Position numbers and translations under genes: made by a program. From assembly GCA_937873425.1 (NCBI GenBank), contig CALMYE010000013.1, positions 1-64,000 of the forward strand: DNA of 64,000 bases, read 5' to 3'. Shown here in pieces: positions 53,988 to 63,600 of the stretch. Position 1 is the first letter of the stretch; the number at the start of each line of letters is the position of its first letter. A model generated the notes under the pieces. The model was given only the letters and a program-made list of their open reading frames with translations, did no database searches and was not told the DNA's origin. This DNA comes from an uncultured Sphingopyxis sp. (GTDB lineage Bacteria > Pseudomonadota > Alphaproteobacteria > Sphingomonadales > Sphingomonadaceae).

Positions 53988-55148
53988 ATGACCGATAGGA
54001 AGCGCCGCATCGCGGTCGTCGGAGCGGGCCCCGCTGGCCTCAGCTTCGCGCGTGCCCTTGCTGGAACCGATGCCGAAATTACCCTGCTCGAACGCCAGCC
54101 TTTGTTCGCACTTGCCGCGCCGCCGTTCGACGGCCGCGAAATTGCGCTTACGCACCGGTCGATGCGCAGCCTGCGCGACCTTGGTGTGTGGCCGCTGATA
54201 CCGTCCGCCGAAATCCACGACATGCACCAGGCGCGCGTGCTCAACGGCCGTTCGCGATTTGCGATGACGATCGCACCGAACTTCGCGGATCACCGGCCTC
54301 TCGGCGTACTGATATCTAATCACCTGCTGCGCCGGGCCTTGTTCGAAGCCGTCCAGCACCAGGCGAATGTCGCGATTCGTGCCGGCTGTAGCGTCGATCG
54401 CGCGGCCCTCGAGGGTGACCGCGTCGTCGTGACCCTCGCCGATGGCGGAACGATCGAGGTCGATCTGCTGATCGCAGCCGACTCGCGCTTTTCGCGACTG
54501 CGCGGGCAATTCGGCATCGACACCGACATCGAGCCACTGGGGCGCACCATGCTCGTCGGTCGTATCCGTCATGACGCCGATGCGGAAGGCGCGGCAACGG
54601 AGTGGTTCGACCGCGGGAGAACCATAGCAATGCTTCCGCTCGGCCGCGGCCTCTCGTCGATTGTCGTGACGCTGAAAACGGACGAAGCCGAGGCGCTCCT
54701 CGCGCTTCCGCAGCCGGCACTCGACCGCCGGCTGACCGGGTACTGCCGTGGCCGCTGGGGTGCGATGAGGCTCGCGACCGATCTCCACGCCTACCCGCTT
54801 ACCATCACCTACGCACATTGCTTTGCGGTGGAACGCTTCGGGCTCGTCGGGGACGCCGCGGTCGGAATGCACCCGGTGACGGCGCATGGGTTCAATTTCG
54901 GCCTGGCGGGAGCGATGCGCCTCGCGCGGCTCATCAGCAATGTCCCCGATGTCGGAGCGAGCCGACAGCTCGGCCGCTACGCGCTCGCGCATCGCCTCGA
55001 AACCCGATCGCTTTACCAGGCGACCCGGACTCTCGTCGGTCTGTTCACCAACGGCCGTCCGACGGCGATGGCCGCGCGCCATGCTGCGGTGCGTGTCGGC
55101 GCATCGCGGCCAGTGCGCAGCGCCCTTCGCGCGTTACTGATGCAGTAA
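53988..55148 (+). CDS. UbiH/UbiM-type FAD-dependent hydroxylase
   Basis: A 386-residue flavin monooxygenase of the UbiH/COQ6 family. FAD motif: RIAVVGAGPAGLSFARALAG; the DG motif region DLLIAADSRFSRLR; and the C-terminal flavin motif LVGDAAVGMHPVTAHGFNFG, with the H-P...G-x-N-x-G pattern seen in ubiquinone hydroxylases. It probably hydroxylates the ubiquinone ring; the UbiM branch is known from alphaproteobacteria and would fit. CAGGGAGAAG precedes ATG at 53988. Position among quinone-linked respiratory genes supports a quinone role, but oxygen dependence makes its use under nitrate respiration unclear. Confidence 0.82.
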   Translation: MTDRKRRIAVVGAGPAGLSFARALAGTDAEITLLERQPLFALAAPPFDGREIALTHRSMRSLRDLGVWPLIPSAEIHDMHQARVLNGRSRFAMTIAPNFADHRPLGVLISNHLLRRALFEAVQHQANVAIRAGCSVDRAALEGDRVVVTLADGGTIEVDLLIAADSRFSRLRGQFGIDTDIEPLGRTMLVGRIRHDADAEGAATEWFDRGRTIAMLPLGRGLSSIVVTLKTDEAEALLALPQPALDRRLTGYCRGRWGAMRLATDLHAYPLTITYAHCFAVERFGLVGDAAVGMHPVTAHGFNFGLAGAMRLARLISNVPDVGASRQLGRYALAHRLETRSLYQATRTLVGLFTNGRPTAMAARHAAVRVGASRPVRSALRALLMQ

Positions 55149-55224
55149 GACAGGCGTTGAGCGGTCGTATCGACGGCAAGGTCCCTTTCATGCGGACGTG
55201 TCTGGCGACCGCTAACCGCGCGTA

Positions 55225-55689
55225 TTAGAATAGCCCATGCGCCCCGGCCATCGCGCCAAGCGTCGTCACCAGCGCCAGCAGCGACAAGAGCCGGTGCGCG
55301 GCGACCATCCGCTGCCAGTCGCGCGCCGGGTCGGGCGAACGGGCGAAGCGCCGGTGCAGCACCAGCGGCTCGGCGGCGAACAGCATCAGCGCGAACAGCA
55401 GCCATAGCCCCAGCATCGCATGCATCCACCATTGCGCCGGATCGGCAAAGCGCCACCACAGGTCGGCTTCCCAGGTCATCCACAAGCCCGAAAGACCCGC
55501 GAGCAGCACCCAGAATTTTGCCTGCGGGGCGAACCCTCGCTCGATGTGATGAAACGCGGCCAGGCGCGCCGCGGGTGCCTCGCTACGCGCGATGGCGGGC
55601 ATCACGACGAAGGTCACGAACCAGACCCCGCCGATCCAGCCGATCACCGAGACGACGTGCAACACGCGAGCGAATGTCAACCAGTCCAT
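55225..55689 (-). CDS. CopD-like four-helix membrane protein
   Basis: A 154-residue membrane protein with four helices: FARVLHVVSVIGWIGGVWFV, WVLLAGLSGLWMTW, MHAMLGLWLLFALMLFA, HRLLSLLALVTTLGAMAG. Histidines in the first and last helices fit a heme-b-binding CopD/DUF2269-type protein. ATG at 55689 (MDWLTFARVLH) is chosen; TTG at 55698 is an alternative. It is divergent from the porin gene, with an FNR box in between that could serve both. Confidence 0.8.
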   Translation of the reverse strand: MDWLTFARVLHVVSVIGWIGGVWFVTFVVMPAIARSEAPAARLAAFHHIERGFAPQAKFWVLLAGLSGLWMTWEADLWWRFADPAQWWMHAMLGLWLLFALMLFAAEPLVLHRRFARSPDPARDWQRMVAAHRLLSLLALVTTLGAMAGAHGLF

Positions 55690-55724
55690 GCGAGACAATC
55701 TAGATCGCGCTCCCGCAATGATCC

Positions 55725-55738
55725 TTGATGCAAGTCAA
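55725..55738 (+). promoter_or_regulatory. FNR-type box before the porin gene
   Basis: TTGATGCAAGTCAA fits TTGAT-N4-rTCAA. Its centre lies about 41 bases before the porin start at 55773 and 42 bases before the divergent CopD-like start at 55689, so it could activate either. A TTG codon at the box itself is not a credible start for the porin. Confidence 0.65.
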
Positions 55739-55772
55739 TTACCTTTCCGATGATCCGGCTATTCGAACCGGC

Positions 55773-57002
55773 ATGTATCAAGTACGGCTCATTCTGTTCA
55801 CGTTCGCGATCGCCGTGGCGCCGCTGGGTGCCGTGAGAGCACAGGACGCCAACCCCGCCGATGCCGAGGTGGTCCGGTTCGATCCCTATGCCGATTTTCG
55901 GTACCGACTTGAACTGGTCGAGCAGGACGGTCTGCCCGAGGATGCGATGGCTTCGACTTTGCGGATCAGGGCCGGATTCCGGCTGGGTGAATGGCAAGGG
56001 CTCAGCGTGCAGGTGGAAGGCGATGCGATCGTGCGTCTCGGGCCAAAGGATTACAACGACACGACGAATGGCAAGGCCGCATTTCCGGTGGTGGCCGATC
56101 CGTCTTCGATCCAGCTCAATCAGGCCTTTCTGCGCTGGCGGCCCCATGAGGCGATCGAACTTGCCGCCGGGCGGCGCGCGGTCAATCTCGATAACCAGCG
56201 CTGGATCGGTTCGGTTGACTGGCGGCAGAACGACCAGGCGCTCGATCTCGCGCAGGTGACCCTGCGTCCGGCCAAGGGTCTGTCGATCGATTATTTCAAC
56301 GCCTGGCGGGTCAACCGAATCTTCGGTCCGGATTCGCCGCAGGGGGTGTTTCGCGATACCGATATCAGCGCGGCGCGGATCGCCCATTCGAATAACCCCA
56401 TCGGCACGATTTCGGCCTATGGTTTCTGGCTCGATATTCCCGCCCTTCCGGCCGGAAGTTCGCAGACGCTGGGTGTGCGGATGGTTGGCGAGCAGCCCGT
56501 GGCGGAAGGCATGAAGATGCTCTACGCCGCCGAGTTTGCTCGCCACTCCGAACATGGCGCCAACCCGGCGCGCTTCGATCTCGACTATCTGCTGATCGAA
56601 CCCGGCGTGGCGCTGGGCGGGTGGACGGTGAAGGCCGGGATCGAACGGCTCGAAGGCAATGGTGCGGTCGCGCTGCAGACGCCGCTGGCGACGCTCCACG
56701 CCTTCAACGGCTGGGCTGACAAATTCCTTGTCACCCCGCCGGCAGGCCTGCGCGATCTTTATGGCGAAGTCAGCTACCGCTTCGGCGCGGAGTCTGCGGT
56801 CAAGGGACTCCTTCTGCGCGCAATTGCGCACGATTTCCGGGCGACCGCGAGCAATGCTGCCTATGGGAAGGAGTTGAACCTTCTGGCGGTCTATCCGATC
56901 AGGCCCAACCTCACCATTCTCGGTAAATTCGCCCACTACGAGGCAGAAAATTTCGCGGTCGACACCACCAAGGGCTGGCTTTCGCTGCAGTTGACCTTCT
57001 GA
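55773..57002 (+). CDS. Alginate-export-family outer-membrane porin
   Basis: A 409-residue beta-barrel with signal peptide (MYQVRLILFTFAIAVAPLGAVRAQ) and alternating strands from FRYRLELVEQDGLPED to a terminal LSLQLTF. RWIGSVDWRQNDQALD and DYFNAWRVNRIFG are typical of the Alginate_exp group. In non-alginate bacteria this family forms anion- or solute-selective pores. Position between NO-response and nitrate genes, with an FNR box upstream, suggests nitrate or nitrite passage through the outer membrane (inference). Confidence 0.85.
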   Translation: MYQVRLILFTFAIAVAPLGAVRAQDANPADAEVVRFDPYADFRYRLELVEQDGLPEDAMASTLRIRAGFRLGEWQGLSVQVEGDAIVRLGPKDYNDTTNGKAAFPVVADPSSIQLNQAFLRWRPHEAIELAAGRRAVNLDNQRWIGSVDWRQNDQALDLAQVTLRPAKGLSIDYFNAWRVNRIFGPDSPQGVFRDTDISAARIAHSNNPIGTISAYGFWLDIPALPAGSSQTLGVRMVGEQPVAEGMKMLYAAEFARHSEHGANPARFDLDYLLIEPGVALGGWTVKAGIERLEGNGAVALQTPLATLHAFNGWADKFLVTPPAGLRDLYGEVSYRFGAESAVKGLLLRAIAHDFRATASNAAYGKELNLLAVYPIRPNLTILGKFAHYEAENFAVDTTKGWLSLQLTF

Positions 57003-57012
57003 CGCTTAACGC

Positions 57013-57714
57013 TCAAATGTCGGCGGGCACCGGATCGGGCCGGGCAAAGGCGCTGAGTGCGGCGTGATCCGCGATCTGAACCCGCGCGCCCTTGAGTATC
57101 ACCCCATGCATTTTGAGCGTGCCGAACGCGCGCGAGAGATTTTCCGGCGTCATCCCCAGCAGCGATGCGAGCAGGCGCTTTTCTCCGCCCAGATCGAACT
57201 CGGATACCTGACCGCGCTTGGCGCTGTATTCAAGAAGGTGATTGGCCAGCCGCTCGGCCGATTGCCGCAATTTCATATCCGTGAGCGCGCGCGCCATGTC
57301 GCGGTATCCCAGCGCCAGTTCGTGCATGGTCGCCTGCATCAGCGCGGTGTCCCTGCTAATCACCTCGCGTATCAGCGCTGCCGGCACCAGCAGGATGCGC
57401 GAAGCGGCGAGCGTTCGGGCGGACATCAGATAGGGAAGATCGGTGATCACTGCGGCGAGGATGAAGCTGGCGACCGGCTCGACAATCTTCATCGTCGTGA
57501 CGCGCCCAGTCGCGGTGACATAAAGTTCGACCAGCCCGTCAACCAGCACATACAGGAAATCGGCCTGCTGACCGGTTTCGAACAATGTAAGTTGCGGAGG
57601 GAATACTTGCAGAAACGAACCCGACAACACCCGTTCGCGCATGGGGTCATCCATATCGCGGAACAACGCGAGGCGGGCAATTTCTGGCTTTTCGCCGATT
57701 CGCATTAGACTCAT
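57013..57714 (-). CDS. Crp/Fnr regulator without iron-sulfur cysteines (NarR/DNR type)
   Basis: A 233-residue regulator. It has the ligand-binding beta-roll (PPQLTLFETGQQADFLYVLV), the long dimer helix and a helix-turn-helix ending LLASLLGMTPENLSRAFGTL. There is no N-terminal cysteine cluster, so it is not an FNR oxygen sensor. NarR and DNR/NnrR proteins of denitrifiers have this form and respond to nitrate/nitrite or NO. Start ATG at 57714; ATG at 57705 has better spacing to GGAGG. It is divergent from narK, which carries two FNR-type boxes, its likely targets. Confidence 0.88.
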   Translation of the reverse strand: MSLMRIGEKPEIARLALFRDMDDPMRERVLSGSFLQVFPPQLTLFETGQQADFLYVLVDGLVELYVTATGRVTTMKIVEPVASFILAAVITDLPYLMSARTLAASRILLVPAALIREVISRDTALMQATMHELALGYRDMARALTDMKLRQSAERLANHLLEYSAKRGQVSEFDLGGEKRLLASLLGMTPENLSRAFGTLKMHGVILKGARVQIADHAALSAFARPDPVPADI

Positions 57715-57751
57715 GACCTCCGCCGGGTAAGACGCAAATCTAGCGTTGCAA

Positions 57752-57765
57752 TTGATTCACATCAA
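57752..57765 (+). promoter_or_regulatory. Perfect FNR-type box, distal to narK
   Basis: TTGATTCACATCAA is an exact TTGAT-N4-ATCAA palindrome in the narR-like/narK divergent region, 173 bases before the narK start and about 38 bases before the regulator start. It could activate narK from afar or control the regulator gene. Confidence 0.75.
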
Positions 57766-57844
57766 TCAATAGCTTGACTTGTATGGGAATCGATCTCTGC
57801 ATTTATCATCCCGACGCGATTTTTCCGGCAGCACGTCAAGAGTT

Positions 57845-57858
57845 TTGATCTTGGTCAA
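57845..57858 (+). promoter_or_regulatory. FNR-type box proximal to narK
   Basis: TTGATCTTGGTCAA fits TTGAT-N4-rTCAA and is centred about 73 bases before the narK start at 57925. With the upstream box this gives two sites in the promoter region of narK-narG. Confidence 0.7.
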
Positions 57859-57924
57859 ATCGACCATGCGCGTAAACTTTCATCAGCAACCCGGGCTTTG
57901 GCTTATTTGCGACGGGAGCTGCGC

Positions 57925-60672
57925 ATGCGATCGGGGGTTACAGCAGCGGGTGGTCAGCAGAGCCTCGCTTTGGGGCTGAGTACCTTTGCCTTTACGATCT
58001 GCTTTGCGGTCTGGACTGTGTTCGCGATCATCGGGATCGAGATCAAGACAGAGTTCGGTCTCAACGACACCCAGTTCGGCCTGCTCGTCGGTACGCCGAT
58101 CCTCACCGGCTCGCTGGTACGGCTGATGCTCGGTATCTGGACCGATCGGTTTGGCGGGCGGATCGTGTTTCCCCTCACGATGCTGGCTTCGGCCGCATCG
58201 ACATTCCTCCTTTCCTACAGCGACACCTATTATTTGATGCTGCTCGCGGCGCTTGGACTGGGTCTTGCTGGCGGCGGGTTCGCAGTCGGGGTTGCCTATG
58301 TTTCCAAATTCTACCCGCTAGAGCGCCAGGGCGCGGCACTGGGCTTCTTCGGAATGGGCAATGTCGGTGCGGCTGTGACCAAGTTCCTTGCGCCTTGGGT
58401 GATGGTGGCGATCGGTTGGGAGGGCGTGGCGCAGGTTTGGGCCGGGGCGCTCGCTGTGGTCGCGGTGCTGTTTTATGTCCTTGCCAAGGACGATCCAGAG
58501 TTCGCCGCACGCAAAGCCGCCGGGATTCAGCCGCGCAGCCTCAAAGACCAGCTCGCGCCACTCCGGAACGAGCAGGTCTGGCGCTTCTCGCTGTACTACT
58601 TTTTCGTATTCGGCGCGTTTGTGGCGCTGGCCCTGTGGTTGCCCAATTACATGGTCGGGCTCTATGGGATCGACGTGAAGGTGGCAGGGATGCTGGCCGC
58701 GACATTCTCGCTCTCTGCCAGCCTGTTCCGCGCCTATGGCGGGATCCTGTCGGACAAATATGGCGCGCGGCGGATCATGTACGCAACCTTCGGCGTATCG
58801 CTGGTCTGCCTGTTCATGCTGTCCTATCCCGCGACCGATTATGTGATCCACGGGATCAAAGGTGACATCGCCTTTTCGACCTCGATGAGCCTGGTGCCTT
58901 TCGTCATTACCGTGTTTGTGCTCGGCTTCTTCATGTCGCTGGGCAAGGCGGCGGTGTTCAAGCATATCCCGGTCTATTACCCCGATCATGTTGGTGCGGT
59001 CGGCGGGCTGGTCGGGATGGTCGGCGGACTCGGCGGGTTTGTGCTGCCGATCGTGTTCGGCGCCGTGAGCGACCTGACCGGCATCTGGACCAGCTGCTTC
59101 ATGGTGTTGTTCGCACTGGTCGGCGTGGCGCTCGCGTGGATGCACATCGCCATCCGCCAGATGGAACAGAAGGCGAGCGGAATCGATGCGCGTTCGCTGC
59201 CGCAATTCCCGGAAATGGCCGGTCTGCATGACGAAGCCCGTCATGCCGCTGCGCAGCCGAGCAAGGTGCTCACCGAATGGAAGCCCGAGGATCCGGATTT
59301 CTGGCAATCGCAGGGCGAAAGGATCGCGCGGCGCAACCTTTATATCTCGATCCCCGCGCTGCTGCTCGCCTTCGCGGTGTGGATGGTGTGGTCGGTGGTG
59401 GTCGCCAAGCTGCCGTCGATCGGCTTCGCCTATACTACTGACCAGCTGTTCTGGCTGGCGGCGCTGCCGGGGCTTTCGGGGGCAACCTTTCGGATCTTCT
59501 ACAGCTTCATGGTGCCGATCTTCGGCGGGCGGCTGTGGACGACGCTCTCCACTGCTTCGCTACTGATCCCGGCCTTCGGCATCGGCTACGCGGTCCAGAA
59601 CCCGAATACGCCCTACATCATCTTTCTGGTGCTGGCACTGCTGTGCGGCTTCGGCGGAGGCAATTTCGCCTCGTCGATGTCGAACATCAGCTTCTTCTTT
59701 CCCAAGGCGCAGAAGGGCAATGCGCTCGCGCTCAACGCCGGACTCGGCAATCTGGGCGTGTCGGTAATGCAGTTCGCGGTGCCGCTGGCGATTACCGCGG
59801 CTGTGTTCGGCGCGCTCGGCGGGGCGGGGCAGCAGACCGTCGAAGGCGGCCAGCTGTGGCTGCAGAACGCAGGGTTTATCTGGGTTCCGTTCATTATCGC
59901 CAGCGCGCTGCTCGCCTGGTTCGGGATGAACGACATTGCCGCTGCCAAAGCCAGCTTTGCCGAACAGGCGGTTATCTTTCAGCGCAAGCACAACTGGCTG
60001 ATGTGCTGGCTTTATACCGGCACGTTCGGTAGCTTCATCGGCTTTTCGGCCGGCCTGCCGCTGCTCGCCAAACAGCAATTCCCTGAGATCGACGTGCTGC
60101 AATTCGTGTTCCTTGGCCCGCTGGTGGGCGCGCTGAGCCGCGCGGGCACGGGCTGGGTTTCGGATCGCTGGGGCGGCGCGCGCGTCACCTTGTGGGTGTT
60201 CGTGCTGATGATGCTCGGCGTGATTGGGGTGATGTATTTCATCGAGGCCACCAGCTGGTGGGGCTTCCTCGGCATGTTCATCTTCATGTTCTTCATGACC
60301 GGGGTCGGCAATGCCTCGACCTTCCAGATGATCCCGGTCATCATGCGCCAGGAAGTGCCGCGGCTCATGCCCGATCTTCCGACCGATGCGCAGCTGCGCC
60401 AGGCCGAAAAGGAATCCGCCGCGATTGTCGGCTTCACCTCGGCGATTGCCGCCTACGGTGCCTTCTTCATCCCCAAGAGCTTCGGCAGCGCGATCACCGC
60501 GACCGGATCGCCGATGTTGGCGCTGTGGGGTTTCCTGATCTTCTACGCCAGCTGCGCCGCGCTGACGTGGTTTGTCTACACCCGCCGCGGTGGCCTGCTG
60601 CACGATATCGAACGCGGGCGCACGCCTGCTCCTGCCACCATTTCCTCGACCCTGAAAGGAGCTGCCGCATGA
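57925..60672 (+). CDS. narK: NarK1-NarK2 fused nitrate/nitrite transporter
   Basis: A 915-residue protein made of two complete 12-helix MFS units. The first half (about 10-430) has GLAGGGFAVGVAYVSKFYPL and resembles the NarK1 type (nitrate-proton symport). The second (about 470-900) has GGGNFASSMSNISFFFPKA, nearly identical to the E. coli NarK motif, and fits the nitrate/nitrite antiporter. Such fusions are known in Paracoccus and relatives. ATG at 57925 has GGGAG at 57914-57918. A TTG at 57898 is rejected. The narG start overlaps its stop (ATGA), so nar genes follow in the same operon. Confidence 0.95.
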   Translation: MRSGVTAAGGQQSLALGLSTFAFTICFAVWTVFAIIGIEIKTEFGLNDTQFGLLVGTPILTGSLVRLMLGIWTDRFGGRIVFPLTMLASAASTFLLSYSDTYYLMLLAALGLGLAGGGFAVGVAYVSKFYPLERQGAALGFFGMGNVGAAVTKFLAPWVMVAIGWEGVAQVWAGALAVVAVLFYVLAKDDPEFAARKAAGIQPRSLKDQLAPLRNEQVWRFSLYYFFVFGAFVALALWLPNYMVGLYGIDVKVAGMLAATFSLSASLFRAYGGILSDKYGARRIMYATFGVSLVCLFMLSYPATDYVIHGIKGDIAFSTSMSLVPFVITVFVLGFFMSLGKAAVFKHIPVYYPDHVGAVGGLVGMVGGLGGFVLPIVFGAVSDLTGIWTSCFMVLFALVGVALAWMHIAIRQMEQKASGIDARSLPQFPEMAGLHDEARHAAAQPSKVLTEWKPEDPDFWQSQGERIARRNLYISIPALLLAFAVWMVWSVVVAKLPSIGFAYTTDQLFWLAALPGLSGATFRIFYSFMVPIFGGRLWTTLSTASLLIPAFGIGYAVQNPNTPYIIFLVLALLCGFGGGNFASSMSNISFFFPKAQKGNALALNAGLGNLGVSVMQFAVPLAITAAVFGALGGAGQQTVEGGQLWLQNAGFIWVPFIIASALLAWFGMNDIAAAKASFAEQAVIFQRKHNWLMCWLYTGTFGSFIGFSAGLPLLAKQQFPEIDVLQFVFLGPLVGALSRAGTGWVSDRWGGARVTLWVFVLMMLGVIGVMYFIEATSWWGFLGMFIFMFFMTGVGNASTFQMIPVIMRQEVPRLMPDLPTDAQLRQAEKESAAIVGFTSAIAAYGAFFIPKSFGSAITATGSPMLALWGFLIFYASCAALTWFVYTRRGGLLHDIERGRTPAPATISSTLKGAAA

Positions 60673-63600
60673 GCCAGCTACTCGACCGCCTGACCTTTTT
60701 CCGTCAGCCTAAACAGGCCTTTTCCGCAGGTCACGGTGTCACCACCAACGAAAACCGCGACTGGGAGGACAGCTATCGCAAGCGCTGGCAGCATGACAAG
60801 ATCGTGCGGAGCACCCATGGGGTGAACTGCACGGGTTCGTGCAGCTGGAAGATCTATGTCAAGGGCGGGATCATAACCTGGGAAACCCAGCAGACCGATT
60901 ATCCGCGCACCCGCCCTGATCTGCCCAACCACGAGCCGCGCGGCTGCCCGCGCGGGGCGAGCTACAGCTGGTATATCTACTCGGCCCAGCGCCTGAAATA
61001 TCCCATGGTGCGCTCGCGGCTGCTGAAACTGTGGCGTGAAGCGCGCATCCTGCGCACCCCGGTGGCGGCCTGGGCCTCGATCGTCGAAAATCCGGCCAAG
61101 CGGAAAAGCTATACCGCCATTCGCGGCCACGGCGGATTCGTGCGGTCGACGTGGGACGAGGTGAACGAAATCATCGCAGCCGCGAATGCATATACCGCTA
61201 AAACCTATGGCCCTGACCGGGTGATCGGGTTCAGCCCGATCCCGGCGATGTCGATGGTCAGCTACGCGGCGGGATCGCGCTACCTGTCGCTGCTCGGCGG
61301 GACGATCATGAGCTTTTATGACTGGTATTGCGATCTGCCACCCGCATCCCCGCAAACCTGGGGCGAACAGACCGATGTTCCCGAAAGCGCCGATTGGTAC
61401 AATTCGGGGTTCCTGATGATGTGGGGTTCCAACGTGCCCCAAACGCGCACGCCCGATGCGCACTTCATGACCGAGGCGCGTTATCGCGGGACCAAGGTGG
61501 CGGTGGTCAGCCCCGACTATGCCGAAGCGACCAAGTTCGCTGATCTGTGGTTAAACCCCAAGCAAGGCACCGATGCCGCGCTGGCGATGGCGATGGGTCA
61601 TGTGATCCTGCGCGAATATCACCTCGACCGGCAGGCGGAGTATTTCGAGGATTATTGCCGCAAATATTCCGACATGCCCATGCTTGTGCGACTGGTCGAA
61701 AAGGATGGCGCATGGGTGCCTGAAAACCTACTGCGCGCCGCCGATTTCCTCGACAATCTGGGTGAGAGCAACAACGCCGACTGGAAAACCGTCGCTATCG
61801 ACGACGCGACCGATGAAGTGGTGGTGCCGTCAGGCTCGGCGGGCTTCCGCTGGGGCGAGCAAGGCAAGTGGAACCTTCAGGAACAGGACGGGCGCGGCAA
61901 TGCCACCCGTCTGCGGCTGACGAACATCCTCGATTGCCATCATGACGAAGCGATCGAGGTTGCCTTCCCCTATTTCGGCAATCTTGAACATGATCACTTC
62001 CAGGGCACCGATCACCCAAGCGTGCTGAAACGTCGGGTGCCGGTGCGACAGATGCAGTTGAAGAATGGCAAGGCTTTTGTCGCCACCGTGTTCGATCTGT
62101 TCTGCGCCAACTACGGCCTAGATCGCGGTCTGGGCGGCGATCATGTCGCGCGCGATTACAGCGCAATGGAGCCTTACACCCCGGCCTGGGCGGAAAAGAT
62201 CACCGGGGTCCCGGTCGATCACATCATTACCGCGGCGCGTGAATTTGCGTCCAATGCCGAAATCACCAACGGCAAATCGATGGTGATCTTGGGGGCCGGT
62301 ATCAACCATTGGTATCATATGGACATGACCTACCGCGGCATCATCAACCTGTTGGTGATGTGCGGTTGTGTTGGCCAATCGGGCGGCGGCTGGTCGCATT
62401 ATGTCGGTCAGGAAAAGCTGCGCCCGCAGACGGGGTGGGCACCGCTGGCCTTTGCGCTCGATTGGAACCGTCCGCCGCGCCACATGAACTCGACCAGCTT
62501 CTTCTACGCTCACACCGATCAATGGCGGTATGAGACGCTGGGAGTGGAGGAGATCCTGTCCCCCACCGCGCCCGATGGCGATTGGGACGCTAGCCTGATC
62601 GATTACAACGTGCGCGCTGAACGCATGGGCTGGCTGCCGTCAGCGCCGCAATTGAAGACCAATCCGCTCGACGTGGGCAAGGCGATCAAGGCCAGCGGCA
62701 AGAACGCGAGCGAATACGTCGCCGATGCGTTCAAGGCCGGCGAATTGGAAATGTCGTGTTTCGATCCCGATGATCCGGCGAACTGGCCGCGCAACATGTT
62801 CGTGTGGCGTTCGAACCTGCTGGGTTCGTCGGGCAAGGGGCACGAATATTTCCTCAAGCACCTGCTGGGCACCGCGCACGGCGTGCAGGGCAAGGATTTG
62901 GGCGAGACCGGCGCGCAAAAGCCCAAGGAAGTCAAATGGCACGATGACGCGCCCAAGGGTAAGCTTGACCTGCTGGTGACGCTTGATTTCCGCATGTCGA
63001 CCACCTGCGTCTATTCCGACATCGTGCTGCCGACCGCGAGTTGGTATGAGAAGGACGATCTCAACACCTCGGACATGCACCCCTTTATCCACCCGCTGTC
63101 TGCGGCAGTGGACCCGGTGTGGGAATCTCGCAGCGACTGGGAAATCTACAAGGGCATTGCCAAGGCGTTTTCCGAAGTCGCGCCCGAAGTGCTGGGCGTC
63201 GAACAGGACGTGGTGCTGACCCCGATCCAGCACGACAGCCCGAACGAGATCGCGCAACCTTATGACGTGGCCGACTGGGGCAAGGGTGAGGTTGAGCCGA
63301 TCCCCGGCGTCACGATGGCCAATGTCGCATTGATTGAACGCGATTATCCAGGCCTCTACAAACGCTTTACCGCGCTGGGCCCGCTGATGGAAAAGCTCGG
63401 CAATGGCGGCAAGGGGATCGGCTGGAACACCGATCACGAAGTTACGGCCTTGCGCAATCTGAATGGCGCGGTGCTCGATGACGGCCCCACGAAGGGCATG
63501 GCACAGATCGAAACCGCGATCGATGCGGCCGAAGTGATCCTGATGCTGGCACCCGAGACCAATGGCGAGGTTGCGGTCAAGGCATGGGCTGATTTGTCTA

